Source of the DNA: an uncultured Bacteroidales bacterium
GTDB lineage: Bacteria; Bacteroidota; Bacteroidia; Bacteroidales; Muribaculaceae
NCBI GenBank assembly: GCA_947644715.1
Contig: CANSAP010000004.1
Span: forward strand, 36,674-100,673
Direction: 5' to 3'
DNA length: 64,000 bases
Shown here piece by piece: positions 1-7,770 of the stretch. The notes under the pieces were generated by a model. The model worked only from the letters and a program-made list of their open reading frames with translations, searched no databases and was not told the DNA's origin. The translations under genes were made by a program, and so were the position numbers. Every line of letters begins with the position of its first letter. The stretch's first letter is position 1.

Positions 1-117
1 GCTCATGCACTGGCAGAGCAGGTCGTAGTAGGAGGCCCAGGTCTCACGCCCATAGATATGAGGCTGGCGCTGGCCGAGCAGATTCAGGTTGGGTCCGTTG
101 ATAATCAGTATCTTCAT
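1..117 (-). CDS. aroQ: 3-dehydroquinate dehydratase, type II (5' end only)
   Basis: Only the first 39 codons are in the window; the rest runs off the left edge. The N-terminus contains [11 protein letters not shown] followed by IYG, the signature of type II 3-dehydroquinases, which dehydrate 3-dehydroquinate to 3-dehydroshikimate in the shikimate pathway. The family arginine and catalytic tyrosine lie in this region. The start is an ATG (complement at 115-117), 13 bases after the cysS stop, so it is probably the last gene seen of a DUF3467-cysS-aroQ transcript. This ORF is missing from the supplied track because it is truncated. The family call is firm; nothing can be said of the C-terminal half. 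Confidence 0.9.
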   Translation of the reverse strand, partial: MKILIINGPNLNLLGQRQPHIYGRETWASYYDLLCQCMS

Positions 118-130
118 GCAGGACGGCAGG

Positions 131-1612
131 TTACTTCAGCTTCCACTCCACTCCGTTCTTCGTGTCCTTGACATCGAAGCCGATTGCGGCCAGGCGGTCG
201 CGGATCAAGTCGGAGGTAGCCCAATCCTTCGCGCTCTTGGCGTTGGCGCGAATCTCCATGAGCAGGTCTACGGCGTCGGCATAAGGCTTCAGCGAGGCAG
301 CCCCGGAGGCTGCAGCCCCTTCCACACGAATGCCCAGCAGGTTCACCAGGAAGGTATCGAAGAGTTTGCGCAGCTTCTCAATGTCATCGGCGCTGAGCTG
401 CACATCACCGGCAGCAGCACTGTTAATCACGCGGCAGGCATCGAAGAGGTGGGCAATTACCTGCGGAGTATTGAGGTCATCGTTCATGGCCTCATAGCAG
501 AGAGCCTCATAATCGGCAAGCTCGATGCTGCTCACCGCTGAGGGTTGCAGCGTCTGGAGGCGGCGATAGCCGTCGAGCATCTTTTGAAGAGCCTTCTGGG
601 CGCTTTGCAGGGCGGCATTGCTGAAGTCTACCGTGCTGCGGTAGTGAGCCTGAAGGATGAAGAAGCGGATAACCATCGGCTCGTAAGCCTGCTCGAGCAG
701 CGGGTGGGAGCCGGTGAAGAATTCCTCAAGATTGATGAAATTCTTATAGCTCTTGCCCATCTTCTTGCCGTTGATGGTAATCATATTGTTGTGCATCCAA
801 TAGCGCACGGCCGGATGTCCCTGAGCGGCCACGCTCTGGGCTATTTCGCACTCATGGTGGGGGAAGAGGAGGTCAAGACCTCCGCCATGGATGTCAAACG
901 TCTCACCCAAATACTTCTCGCCCATTGTGGAACACTCAAGATGCCATCCGGGGAAGCCTTCACTCCAGGGTGAGGGCCAGTGCATGATATGCTCCGGGGA
1001 GGCACACTTCCAGAGAGCGAAGTCGAAGGGATTGCGCTTCTCATTCTGTCCGTCAAGGGCTCGGGTGTTGCTTTCCAGCTCCTCGATGTTTCGGCCGGAT
1101 AGCATACCGTAATTGTGTTCCTTGTTATACTTCTCGACGTCGAAATAAACCGAGCCATGGCTTTCGTAGGCATATCCGGCATCAAGAATCTTCTTTACAT
1201 ATTCAATCTGCTCGATGATATGACCGGAAGCGTGCGGCTCAATCGAGGGTGGGAGCACATTGAGCGCCTCCATATCCTTATGGTAGCGGTTGAGGTAACG
1301 CTGCACGACCTCCATAGGCTCCAGGCTCTCGAGACGAGCCTTCTTGGCCACCTTATCCTCACCCTCGTCGGCGTCATGCTCCAGGTGGCCCACATCGGTG
1401 ATGTTACGCACGTAGCGCACCTTGTAGCCCAAATGGTTGAGGTAGCGGAAGAGGATATCGAACGTGATTGCGGGACGGGCATGGCCCAAGTGAGCGTCGC
1501 CATAGACCGTGGGGCCGCACACATACATGCCCACACGCCCCTCATGGAGGGGTTTGAAAAGCTCTTTTTGGCGGGAAAGCGAGTTGTAAATCAGGAGATT
1601 GTTTTCCATCAA
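131..1612 (-). CDS. cysS: Cysteinyl-tRNA synthetase
   Basis: This cytoplasmic class I aminoacyl-tRNA synthetase charges tRNA-Cys. The 493-aa length is normal for the family. [16 protein letters not shown] (about residues 29-44) holds the first zinc-ligand cysteine and the HIGH-type motif. HLECSTMG and HHECEIA supply further zinc-site and active-site residues, and KKMGKS is the second ATP-binding signature. The C-terminal part has the helical DALR-like region. Two ATGs are adjacent at the start and either would work. It lies 36 nt downstream of the DUF3467 gene and 13 nt upstream of aroQ, in one direction, which suggests co-transcription from the promoter at 2007-2038. Nothing looks broken. 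Confidence 0.97.
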   Translation of the reverse strand: MMENNLLIYNSLSRQKELFKPLHEGRVGMYVCGPTVYGDAHLGHARPAITFDILFRYLNHLGYKVRYVRNITDVGHLEHDADEGEDKVAKKARLESLEPMEVVQRYLNRYHKDMEALNVLPPSIEPHASGHIIEQIEYVKKILDAGYAYESHGSVYFDVEKYNKEHNYGMLSGRNIEELESNTRALDGQNEKRNPFDFALWKCASPEHIMHWPSPWSEGFPGWHLECSTMGEKYLGETFDIHGGGLDLLFPHHECEIAQSVAAQGHPAVRYWMHNNMITINGKKMGKSYKNFINLEEFFTGSHPLLEQAYEPMVIRFFILQAHYRSTVDFSNAALQSAQKALQKMLDGYRRLQTLQPSAVSSIELADYEALCYEAMNDDLNTPQVIAHLFDACRVINSAAAGDVQLSADDIEKLRKLFDTFLVNLLGIRVEGAAASGAASLKPYADAVDLLMEIRANAKSAKDWATSDLIRDRLAAIGFDVKDTKNGVEWKLK

Positions 1613-1648
1613 TAAGGTTAGGAGAGAGGAAAGATAAGAGGGAACTGA

Positions 1649-1948
1649 TTAGTTGTTGGAGAAGCCACCCTGGGGAGCGCGCTTCTGCTTGATTTCGCCG
1701 AAGTTGTTCTCATACTTCTGCACATTGTCAGTGAGAGCATACATGAGCTGCTTGGCGTTCTCGGGAGTCATCACGATGCGGCTAACCACGGGGGCCTGGG
1801 GCATTCCGGGAGCTGCGAAGATGAAGTCGAGCACGAACTCGTTGGGGCCGTGGCCGATCATTGCGAGGTTTGAATACTTGCCGTCGGCCACTTCGGGCTT
1901 GAGCTGAATCTGAAGCTGGTTCTGCTTGTTTTCGTTGTTATTTGCCAT
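1649..1948 (-). CDS. DUF3467 family protein
   Basis: This short soluble protein of 99 aa belongs to the DUF3467 family, common in Bacteroidota and of unknown function. The family pattern is visible: an N-terminal Asn/Gln-rich stretch, then YSNLAMIGHGPNEFVLDF and VVSRIVMTPENAKQLMYAL. The ORF track begins at 2029, but the -7 box at 2007-2014 places the transcription start near 2000, downstream of that codon. The first usable start is therefore the ATG at 1948 (MANNNENK). There is no signal peptide or membrane segment. It is the first gene of a probable operon with cysS and aroQ. The family assignment is confident and the role is unknown. Confidence 0.88.
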   Translation of the reverse strand: MANNNENKQNQLQIQLKPEVADGKYSNLAMIGHGPNEFVLDFIFAAPGMPQAPVVSRIVMTPENAKQLMYALTDNVQKYENNFGEIKQKRAPQGGFSNN

Positions 1949-2006
1949 TGTTTCTATGTTTGGAAATTGTGCGGCTGGCGGTACATTAATTGTGCCAACC
2001 GAAAGG

Positions 2007-2038
2007 CAAAGGTACGAAAACTTCTTCATCCGCCCAAA
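2007..2038 (-). promoter_or_regulatory. Promoter of DUF3467-cysS-aroQ operon
   Basis: On the minus strand the sequence reads TTTG, 20 nt, TACCTTTG, an exact match to the Bacteroidota TTTG / TAnnTTTG promoter. Transcription would start near 2000, leaving a leader of about 50 nt to the ATG at 1948. It sits back to back with the promoter at 2055-2086. Confidence 0.75.
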
Positions 2039-2054
2039 TCAGTGAGTGTCAAAG

Positions 2055-2086
2055 TTTGATAAATTCGTGAAAAATAGTTAATTTTG
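2055..2086 (+). promoter_or_regulatory. Promoter of the 2091 membrane-protein operon
   Basis: TTTG at 2055-2058, 20 nt, then TAATTTTG at 2079-2086, matching the Bacteroidota consensus. The -7 box ends 4 nt before the ATG at 2091, so the transcript would be leaderless or nearly so; otherwise translation starts at the next ATG (2127). Confidence 0.75.
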
Positions 2087-2090
2087 CAGC

Positions 2091-3593
2091 ATGATTGCGC
2101 AGGGCACAAATGAATCATCGCAACGCATGACCTTATCCGCTGACCGCTCTTTGCTGACGGCTATCGTCGTGGCATGGCTGCTGTGTGCGTTTGCCTCGCT
2201 GCTCGCCACCGGAGCCGCGCGCATGACCGCACCGGCCCACACCCTTCAGACGGCAATCTCCTGCGCCTGTGCCTCAGGGCTTGTCATCCTGCCGGGGATG
2301 CTCATTTGTCGTCTGATGCTCAGAAAGATATGGAGCAAGCGGCTATGCCTGTTGCTGGCTGCCATGGCCGCACTGATGTGCATCGGCGTCATCATTAATT
2401 TGCAAGGATGGTGTCCCTACGGCAACCTCGACTCGCCGCTGCTTGACAAATTCTATACTGACTCCGGCCGGGAATGGGACGCCGCCATAAGGTGGAGAGA
2501 CGGCAACCGGTTGCCCTACGAATTCAACACCGGCTATCCCCTCACCCTGATTGCCCTCAACAGAATTTTCGGAGCAGGAATTCTGACCCCGGCCATGTTC
2601 AGCGCCTTCTGCATGTTGCTGACATGCGCTGTGACAGCCGCCGTGGCAGTCCGGCTGCTTCCCTCCATGAATCCCCGGAAAGTCGGCATGGCAGCCGCAG
2701 CAATGTTTGCAATCGTGCCGAGCATTATATGGTATGGCACCATCGCCCTGAAAGAGGGTCCCCTCTGCTTCGGCTTCTCACTCTGCATCTATGCTTTGGC
2801 ATCGACACTCCGGGAGCGCATAACCCTGCCGGCCATATTCGCCGGGGCCGCGGGAGCCTTAATCACCATGCTGTTGAAAAGCCCGATGGGATGGTTCCTG
2901 ATGGCCGGAGCCGCAATGCTGTTCCTGAAAAAACTGAGCGACCGCACCACGCGCCACCTCCGCAGCGGCTACTCCGGAATCCTGTTCCTTCTGCTCTTGG
3001 GTGGGGCAATCGTCATCGGGGGGCGAAACTTCCGTGCACGCTCAGACGCCTCATTCATTTTGCCTATTGAGGAGGCCGGCAAGGTGGAGGAAGCCATGCA
3101 GGGCTACGAATCCGTGCAGCCTTACACCACTCTCATCGGCAATTATCACTCCTCCTCCCCCGCCTATCGGCTGACCAAACTGCCGCTGGCCGCTGTCGCA
3201 CAATACTTTCCACCTTTCCCCTGGAACTTCACCCGCGACTCTTACCTGGGGCGCTTCGTGCCTTGGGCGCATCTCCCCTTCTGGTATCTTGTCGGGGGGT
3301 GCATACTTGCCTATTACATTCTCTGCCTCGGCAGGCGCAACCGCTCCGGCTCACTCGGGCTATGGAGTCTTTGGGTGCTCCTCTGCTGGCTCGGCATAGC
3401 CTACTCCTCCGGCGGAACTGTAGCCCGCTATTGGCTCCCGCTGCTCCCGGCCATGATTCCTCTCGGCCTGCAGGCCGTAGCCTGCGTGCGCAGAGGTCAG
3501 ATTACTACCCGTGTGGCCACAGTTTATTCCATCACATACTTTCTACTGTTAGTGGCAGCGCTCATCAGCGCCTACCGCTTCCTGCATTCATGA
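2091..3593 (+). CDS. Multi-pass membrane protein, probable GT-C type glycosyltransferase
   Basis: This 500-aa protein has about ten hydrophobic segments spread over its length. The first large loop contains an acidic stretch (LLDKFYTDSGREWDAA), followed later by ALKEGPLCFG. This layout resembles GT-C (ArnT/PMT/GT39-like) enzymes that use polyprenyl-phosphate sugars on the outer face of the inner membrane, but no decisive motif is seen, so the class is inference. Its stop codon overlaps the ATG of the GT2 gene (ATGA), which in turn overlaps the NGPSL-motif gene, so the three are translationally coupled and probably decorate one surface glycan. The start is either 2091 (leaderless) or M13 at 2127. 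Confidence 0.7.
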   Translation: MIAQGTNESSQRMTLSADRSLLTAIVVAWLLCAFASLLATGAARMTAPAHTLQTAISCACASGLVILPGMLICRLMLRKIWSKRLCLLLAAMAALMCIGVIINLQGWCPYGNLDSPLLDKFYTDSGREWDAAIRWRDGNRLPYEFNTGYPLTLIALNRIFGAGILTPAMFSAFCMLLTCAVTAAVAVRLLPSMNPRKVGMAAAAMFAIVPSIIWYGTIALKEGPLCFGFSLCIYALASTLRERITLPAIFAGAAGALITMLLKSPMGWFLMAGAAMLFLKKLSDRTTRHLRSGYSGILFLLLLGGAIVIGGRNFRARSDASFILPIEEAGKVEEAMQGYESVQPYTTLIGNYHSSSPAYRLTKLPLAAVAQYFPPFPWNFTRDSYLGRFVPWAHLPFWYLVGGCILAYYILCLGRRNRSGSLGLWSLWVLLCWLGIAYSSGGTVARYWLPLLPAMIPLGLQAVACVRRGQITTRVATVYSITYFLLLVAALISAYRFLHS

Positions 3594-4342
3594 ACAACTC
3601 GCAGATTTCCATAATTACCCCCGTGCTCAACGAGAGCGCAACGCTGGCCGAGACACTCGAGAGTGTGCGCAGCCAGACACTGCCCCCCTTTGAGCATATC
3701 ATAGTCGACAGCGGAAGCACCGACGGCTCCCTCGACATCATACACTCCTACATGAGCCGGGCGCCCTATCCCGTGCATCTCATCCAAACCCCGGCTGAGG
3801 GTGTATATGCCGCCCTGAATGCCGGCAATGCCCGGGCTAAAGGGAGTGTGCTGGGGCTTCTGCATGGCGACGATGCTTTCTCCTCACCTCAGGTGCTGGA
3901 GTTTGTGGCCGCGGCCATGGCTCGCAATCCGAAGACCGGACTGATTTACGGCGACGTGCACTACGTAGACTCCAAAGGGCGACGCTCGCGCTACTACTCC
4001 GGTGCCCACTTCCGTCCACGCACTCTCCTCTCCGGCTTCGCCTTTCCGCATCCTTCGATGTATGTGCGCCGGGAGCTGTGGGAAAAAGTGGGGCCTTACG
4101 ACACTCGCTTCCGCATCGCCGGCGACTATGAATGGATTGTGAGGGCTACGCTCCGCAACGCCGCCAGCATCATATATGTGCCCCTCGACATGGTCGCAAT
4201 GCACGAAGGGGGACTCGCATTCCACTGGGCCAACCGCCTCTTCCACAACATTCCCGAGAAACGCATGGCCCTGAAAGTCAATGGTTACAAAACCCCTCTC
4301 TGGCGACTCATGGGGCGCTATCTCTATCTCTTCCGTCACTGA
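3590..4342 (+). CDS. Family 2 glycosyltransferase
   Basis: This cytoplasmic GT-A fold glycosyltransferase has 250 aa. It begins MNNSQISIITPVLNESATLAETLESV, then has IIVDSGSTDGS with the nucleotide-binding Asp, and GLLHGDDAF supplies the metal-binding DxD-like position. FPHPSMYVRRELWEKVG and GDYEWIVRA are typical of the WcaA/WbbL-type branch. The ORF track starts at 3263 inside the upstream gene; the ATG at 3590 overlaps the previous stop (ATGA) and begins the conserved domain directly, so it is preferred. It is coupled at the 3' end to the NGPSL gene by a second overlap. The donor and acceptor sugars cannot be read from sequence. Confidence 0.9.
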   Translation: MNNSQISIITPVLNESATLAETLESVRSQTLPPFEHIIVDSGSTDGSLDIIHSYMSRAPYPVHLIQTPAEGVYAALNAGNARAKGSVLGLLHGDDAFSSPQVLEFVAAAMARNPKTGLIYGDVHYVDSKGRRSRYYSGAHFRPRTLLSGFAFPHPSMYVRRELWEKVGPYDTRFRIAGDYEWIVRATLRNAASIIYVPLDMVAMHEGGLAFHWANRLFHNIPEKRMALKVNGYKTPLWRLMGRYLYLFRH

Positions 4343-5175
4343 TGAAAGCTATTGCAACGCTCAACAATATGGCCGCGGCACTGGCCTCAACAGCCAAGGT
4401 GATGCTCCTCTCCCGTCCCCCCTTCAAGCGCCGGGAGCAGCCTGACGGCTCGGAACTTGTAATCCTGGGCAACGGCCCGTCGCTCCGCGCACTACTTGAC
4501 CACCAACTCTCCACTCTGCAATCACGCCGACTGCTCTGCGTGAATTTCGCGGCAAATGCCCCGGAGTTCGTCCTGTTGCGACCCGAATACTACGTTTTGG
4601 CCGACCCCCACTTTTTCAACGGCATGGACTCCGACCCGAACGTAAAACGTCTGTGGGAAAACATCGGAAAGGGGGATTGGAAGATGACTCTGTTCGTGCC
4701 GCATCGATTCCTGAAAAAGGCGTGCACACTGCTCCCCACAGGCAACATTCAGCCCTTCAACCTCACCCCGGCCGAAGGCTCCCGACCGATTGTGCATCCG
4801 CTTTACAATGCCGGGCTCGCGATGCCCCGCCCGCGCAACGTGCTCATTCCCTCCATAATGATTGGCATACGCCTCGGGTTCAAAAAGATATGGCTCTGCG
4901 GTGCTGACCACACATGGAGCCGAACCCTCTCGGTGGATGAGGAGAACCGGGTCATATCTGTACAGCCACATTTTTACAAGGACAGCAAGACAGAACAGAA
5001 GCGTGTGAACACGGAATACGAAGGCTATCGGCTGCACGACATTCTGCGGAGCCTCTACATAGCCTTCCGCGCCTATCATGACATAGCCGTCTTCGCCCGC
5101 CGCAAAGGGGTCACCATCATCAATGCCACCCCCGGCTCCATGATTGACGCGTTTCCCCGCGGCTCGCTTGACTGA
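4342..5175 (+). CDS. NGPSL-motif protein (DUF115 / CstII-like)
   Basis: This 277-aa protein has the N-terminal signature LVILGNGPSLRALL, then VNFAANAPEF and YYVLADP, and a later block, GFKKIWLCGADHTWSR. These motifs occur in the DUF115/MptE-like group and, in looser form, in CstII-type GT42 sialyltransferases, where NGPSL lies in the nucleotide-binding site. Membership in the wider superfamily is well supported; choosing between a sugar-nucleotide transferase and another role is not possible here. The start is the ATG overlapping the GT2 stop. It is the last gene of the trio beginning at 2091, so a part in glycan synthesis is inferred. Confidence 0.7.
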   Translation: MKAIATLNNMAAALASTAKVMLLSRPPFKRREQPDGSELVILGNGPSLRALLDHQLSTLQSRRLLCVNFAANAPEFVLLRPEYYVLADPHFFNGMDSDPNVKRLWENIGKGDWKMTLFVPHRFLKKACTLLPTGNIQPFNLTPAEGSRPIVHPLYNAGLAMPRPRNVLIPSIMIGIRLGFKKIWLCGADHTWSRTLSVDEENRVISVQPHFYKDSKTEQKRVNTEYEGYRLHDILRSLYIAFRAYHDIAVFARRKGVTIINATPGSMIDAFPRGSLD

Positions 5176-5224
5176 AAAACAATAGCCCGGCCACAGGTGT
5201 TATATCAGTAAAAACCAAGTGCTT

Positions 5225-5917
5225 ATGAAACGTTCTCTACGCATCCTCGCCCTCGCTCTTCTCGCAGGCACCGCCGCATCCACCGCCCGGGCACAGTATT
5301 ACGACATGGCCAACCAATTGGTCAGCATGGTGCAACCGGCTCTGTCAGGCGGACTTAACTACCGAGGGTTTCTCGACGCGGGCTACACTACCGGCGTAGG
5401 CCGCAACGGATGCAGTTCGCTCGAAATATCAACCACTCAGGGCTTCAAGTATGGCTCCTGGTTCTTTATGGGTGTCGGCGCCGGCGTGAACATCGTCTTC
5501 GCCGGTCAGGGGGATCAGCCGGACTATGATTTCGCTCCGCGCAGCTGGGGCAACGGCTATAATCCGAATTACAAAACCCGCGATACGGGTGTCGTGATTC
5601 CTCTCTACTCCGATTTCCGATTCAATATCGGCGGCGAACAGAACACCTCTTTCTTCATCGACATGCGTCTCGGCGCAGCCTTCCTCGTGGGCAAAAACTA
5701 TCTGCTTACCCCCGACGGTGTGCTCGACAACTCGGAGGGTTTCTACTTCCGCCCGACCTTGGGTGTGCGCATTCCGGTCAATGGCAAGGACTCCCGCCAA
5801 GCCATCAACGTCGGAGTCAGCTATCAGCTCATCACCAATAATTACTGGGACTACGGCGGATATTATAACAACACATCCGTCAACTCCGTAGGCGCCACTA
5901 TCGGTTTCGAGTGGTAA
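5225..5917 (+). CDS. Outer-membrane beta-barrel protein
   Basis: This 230-aa protein starts with a clear signal peptide (KRSLRILALALLAGTAASTARA, cut before Q). The rest has alternating aromatic and glycine-rich strands and ends in a strand closing with FEW, as in small outer-membrane barrels. The track start at 5219 is a GTG; the ATG at 5225 gives the better signal peptide. It stands alone, ending directly against the stop of the convergent MFS gene. The family is probably the porin-like OmpA/PorT barrel group of Bacteroidota. No ligand or transport role can be inferred. Confidence 0.75.
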   Translation: MKRSLRILALALLAGTAASTARAQYYDMANQLVSMVQPALSGGLNYRGFLDAGYTTGVGRNGCSSLEISTTQGFKYGSWFFMGVGAGVNIVFAGQGDQPDYDFAPRSWGNGYNPNYKTRDTGVVIPLYSDFRFNIGGEQNTSFFIDMRLGAAFLVGKNYLLTPDGVLDNSEGFYFRPTLGVRIPVNGKDSRQAINVGVSYQLITNNYWDYGGYYNNTSVNSVGATIGFEW

Positions 5918-7153
5918 CTACCGCCGACTGCTGAATGTGCCCCACAGTCCCAACACTGTGCAGGCCAGCAGGGTGCCTATGCCGACAGTGAACGCGGTGG
6001 CTGTCGAAGTTGCGTCAGCCAGCAGTCCCCATCCGGCTGAAGCGAGCGCTCCGCCGGCTGCCAGGGCTATGGATATAATTGAATAGATTCGCGCATAGTC
6101 GACCGTACCAAAGGCGGTGCGGGTGAGCATGGCCGTCTGAACGGTCACTCCCGCGTAGGCCCATCCGAACAGGAACGCACCCGTCAATATCTCCCACAGG
6201 CTTCCGGCTCCGGCCAACAATACCCAAAGTCCGCCGGCTCCGAACAGCGTGGTGACCAACACTCCCGCCAGGCAATTGCGGTCGTTAATCCACCCCAACG
6301 CAATCTTGCCAATCGTCACTCCGGCCATCACTATGGCTGCCGTCAGCGACGCCTGCTCAAGCGTAAAGCCATGGTCGGTGACATAGCCGGGAATAAAGAG
6401 ATTCAACGTCGAGGCTCCCATCATGATAAATGCAAACAGCACAAGGCCGTAGAACACCGGTTTGCGGAGCGCCTGCCCGAAGGTATAGCCATTGGTCACG
6501 CTGCCCGGCTTGCTGCGAGCAGCCTCGACTTCGGCTGCGCCGTAAGGTTGCAATCCCATGTCAGCCGGGCGGTCACGCAGCAACCACCCCAACAGCGGAG
6601 TTACAACCACCAGAATTATAGCGCCGAAAGTCATATAGCCGGCTCGCCAACCATATTCCGCTATAATGCGCCCGGCCATGGGATTAAACAGCATTCCGCC
6701 TATGCCGGAGGCGGCGCTGCAAACACCTATCATCAGGCCAACTTTCGTGTGGAACCATCGGTTGACGAGTGTCGGAAAGCTCAAGTAAAGCAAGAACGCG
6801 AGCGTAACGCCCAACACACCGCCGGCCACATAGAACTCCCAGACATTGCTGAAAAATCCCATTGAAAGAAACGTCAGTCCCATCAGGGCGGCATTGCCGG
6901 TAAACAGTTTGCGGGCGCTCCATTTCTCAAGCATCCCTCCGGCCACGGAAAGCATCAGCGTGGAGGTGACATACATAACCAACATATAAATGCCGAATTC
7001 CCCGACGGGCACACCAAGCGATTCGCTGACAGGCCGATAGAATATTCCGGCACAGCTGAAACTGAGACCCACGCACACACCCATCATCAGGCAGCAGCAG
7101 GCCACTATCACAAAGCCGTAATGCAACCCTTTGCCGGTTTTCTTTTCATTCAT
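5918..7153 (-). CDS. MFS transporter, OFA (oxalate/formate antiporter-like) family
   Basis: This inner-membrane carrier of 411 aa has twelve predicted helices. It starts YGFVIVACCCLMMGVCVGLSFSCAGIFYRPV, typical of the monocarboxylate/OFA branch of the major facilitator superfamily. A cytoplasmic loop between helices 6 and 7 (about residues 195-225) separates the two halves. Substrates of this branch are small carboxylates, but the substrate here is unknown. The gene is monocistronic: its stop abuts the stop of the convergent outer-membrane protein and its 5' side faces the repeat pair at 7189-7630. No regulator is adjacent. Confidence 0.85.
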   Translation of the reverse strand: MNEKKTGKGLHYGFVIVACCCLMMGVCVGLSFSCAGIFYRPVSESLGVPVGEFGIYMLVMYVTSTLMLSVAGGMLEKWSARKLFTGNAALMGLTFLSMGFFSNVWEFYVAGGVLGVTLAFLLYLSFPTLVNRWFHTKVGLMIGVCSAASGIGGMLFNPMAGRIIAEYGWRAGYMTFGAIILVVVTPLLGWLLRDRPADMGLQPYGAAEVEAARSKPGSVTNGYTFGQALRKPVFYGLVLFAFIMMGASTLNLFIPGYVTDHGFTLEQASLTAAIVMAGVTIGKIALGWINDRNCLAGVLVTTLFGAGGLWVLLAGAGSLWEILTGAFLFGWAYAGVTVQTAMLTRTAFGTVDYARIYSIISIALAAGGALASAGWGLLADATSTATAFTVGIGTLLACTVLGLWGTFSSRR

Positions 7154-7188
7154 TTTGCAAGAACAATTAGGTAGTAGATTTAGAGCTT

Positions 7189-7382
7189 GAAGTCATCTTG
7201 ACTTTTTTCGAGGTTATGCTTTATTAAGATTTTGAGCAGATTTCAATTCTTGAAGAGGGAGCATAGCGGGCTATGCGACTGATGAAAGGATTGGAAGATG
7301 CCAAAATATTAATGAAGAATGACCTCGAAGAAAAACGATTATATTCTATTTTTAAGTTTTCGTAAAAAGTCAAGATGACTTC
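7189..7382 (+). repeat. Inverted-repeat element A
   Basis: This 194-bp element has perfect 18-bp terminal inverted repeats (GAAGTCATCTTGACTTTT at the left, its complement at the right). A second inner inverted pair is built on TTTCGAGG / CCTCGAA. The core has two hairpins: TTCAA-ttc-TTGAA, then GAGGGA, then GCATAG-CGGG-CTATGC, followed by GACTGATGA. The same order of motifs appears in element C with different stem bases. No protein is encoded. It is best described as a MITE-like or structured non-coding element. Confidence 0.75.
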
Positions 7383-7630
7383 CTTGTTTAATAATAAATG
7401 TGAACGTCAGGGCGACGGATTTTTCGAGGCACCGTTTTTTGATATGCCTGATGTTACATTTATTTTAATTTCTGATGAGCTTGCTTTTTAATATTGTGCA
7501 CTTATCATCGCAGCTGCACCTCATCTTCAAGTCTTTGGTTCAGTCACATAGCCCGCTAAGCTCCTTCACCTGCAGCCTCAAATATGAGGCACATCTGCGA
7601 CCCTGAGGTTCACATTTACTATTAAACAAG
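7383..7630 (-). repeat. Inverted-repeat element B
   Basis: This 248-bp element starts immediately after element A. Its terminal repeats are 23 bp with one mismatch (CTTGTTTAATARTAAATGTG...), and partly paired sequence continues inward. Read on the minus strand, the core GAAGGAGCTTAGCGGGCTATGTGACTGA matches the cores of A and C, with the same CGGG loop and one mismatch in the stem, and CCTCGAAAAA follows on the 3' side. It is a diverged member of the same family, without coding capacity. Confidence 0.7.
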
Positions 7631-7683
7631 CTCTCATTTCTTGGCAAAGTTAATATAAATATTCCACACTCCATGGCATCCGA

Positions 7684-7717
7684 TAAAAAAAGTGGCGAAC
7701 CCTCTCGGGCTCGCCAC
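7684..7717 (-). terminator. Rho-independent terminator of the 7771-10959 gene
   Basis: On the minus strand GTGGCGAGCC-CGAGAG-GGTTCGCCAC forms a 10-bp stem (one G-T pair) followed by seven T. It lies about 55 nt after the stop codon. Confidence 0.85.
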
Positions 7718-7770
7718 TCCACAAATCTAAAAAAAATGGAATTAAATTCCGTTAATAGTTAAACCGTGTC

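Larger units (their letters stand above)
7154..7770. other. Intergenic region filled by two repeat elements and a terminator
   Basis: No convincing gene. The stretch holds element A (7189-7382), element B (7383-7630) directly abutting it, and the terminator of the gene at 7771 (7684-7717). AGAGCTTG at 7182-7189 is inverted at 7627-7634, framing the pair. Confidence 0.7.

Noticed and set aside
1949-2029. N-terminal extension of the DUF3467 protein
   Set aside because: The promoter -7 box lies inside this stretch, so it cannot be in the mRNA; translation starts at 1948.
7261-7290. Hammerhead-ribozyme-like CTGATGA in element A
   Set aside because: Element C has CCGATGA and element B has ACTGAACC, so the invariant hammerhead core is not kept, and no GAAA plus cleavage site is placed correctly.
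7154-7770. CRISPR array
   Set aside because: The repeats are inverted pairs with a shared hairpin core, not regularly spaced direct repeats, and no cas genes are present.
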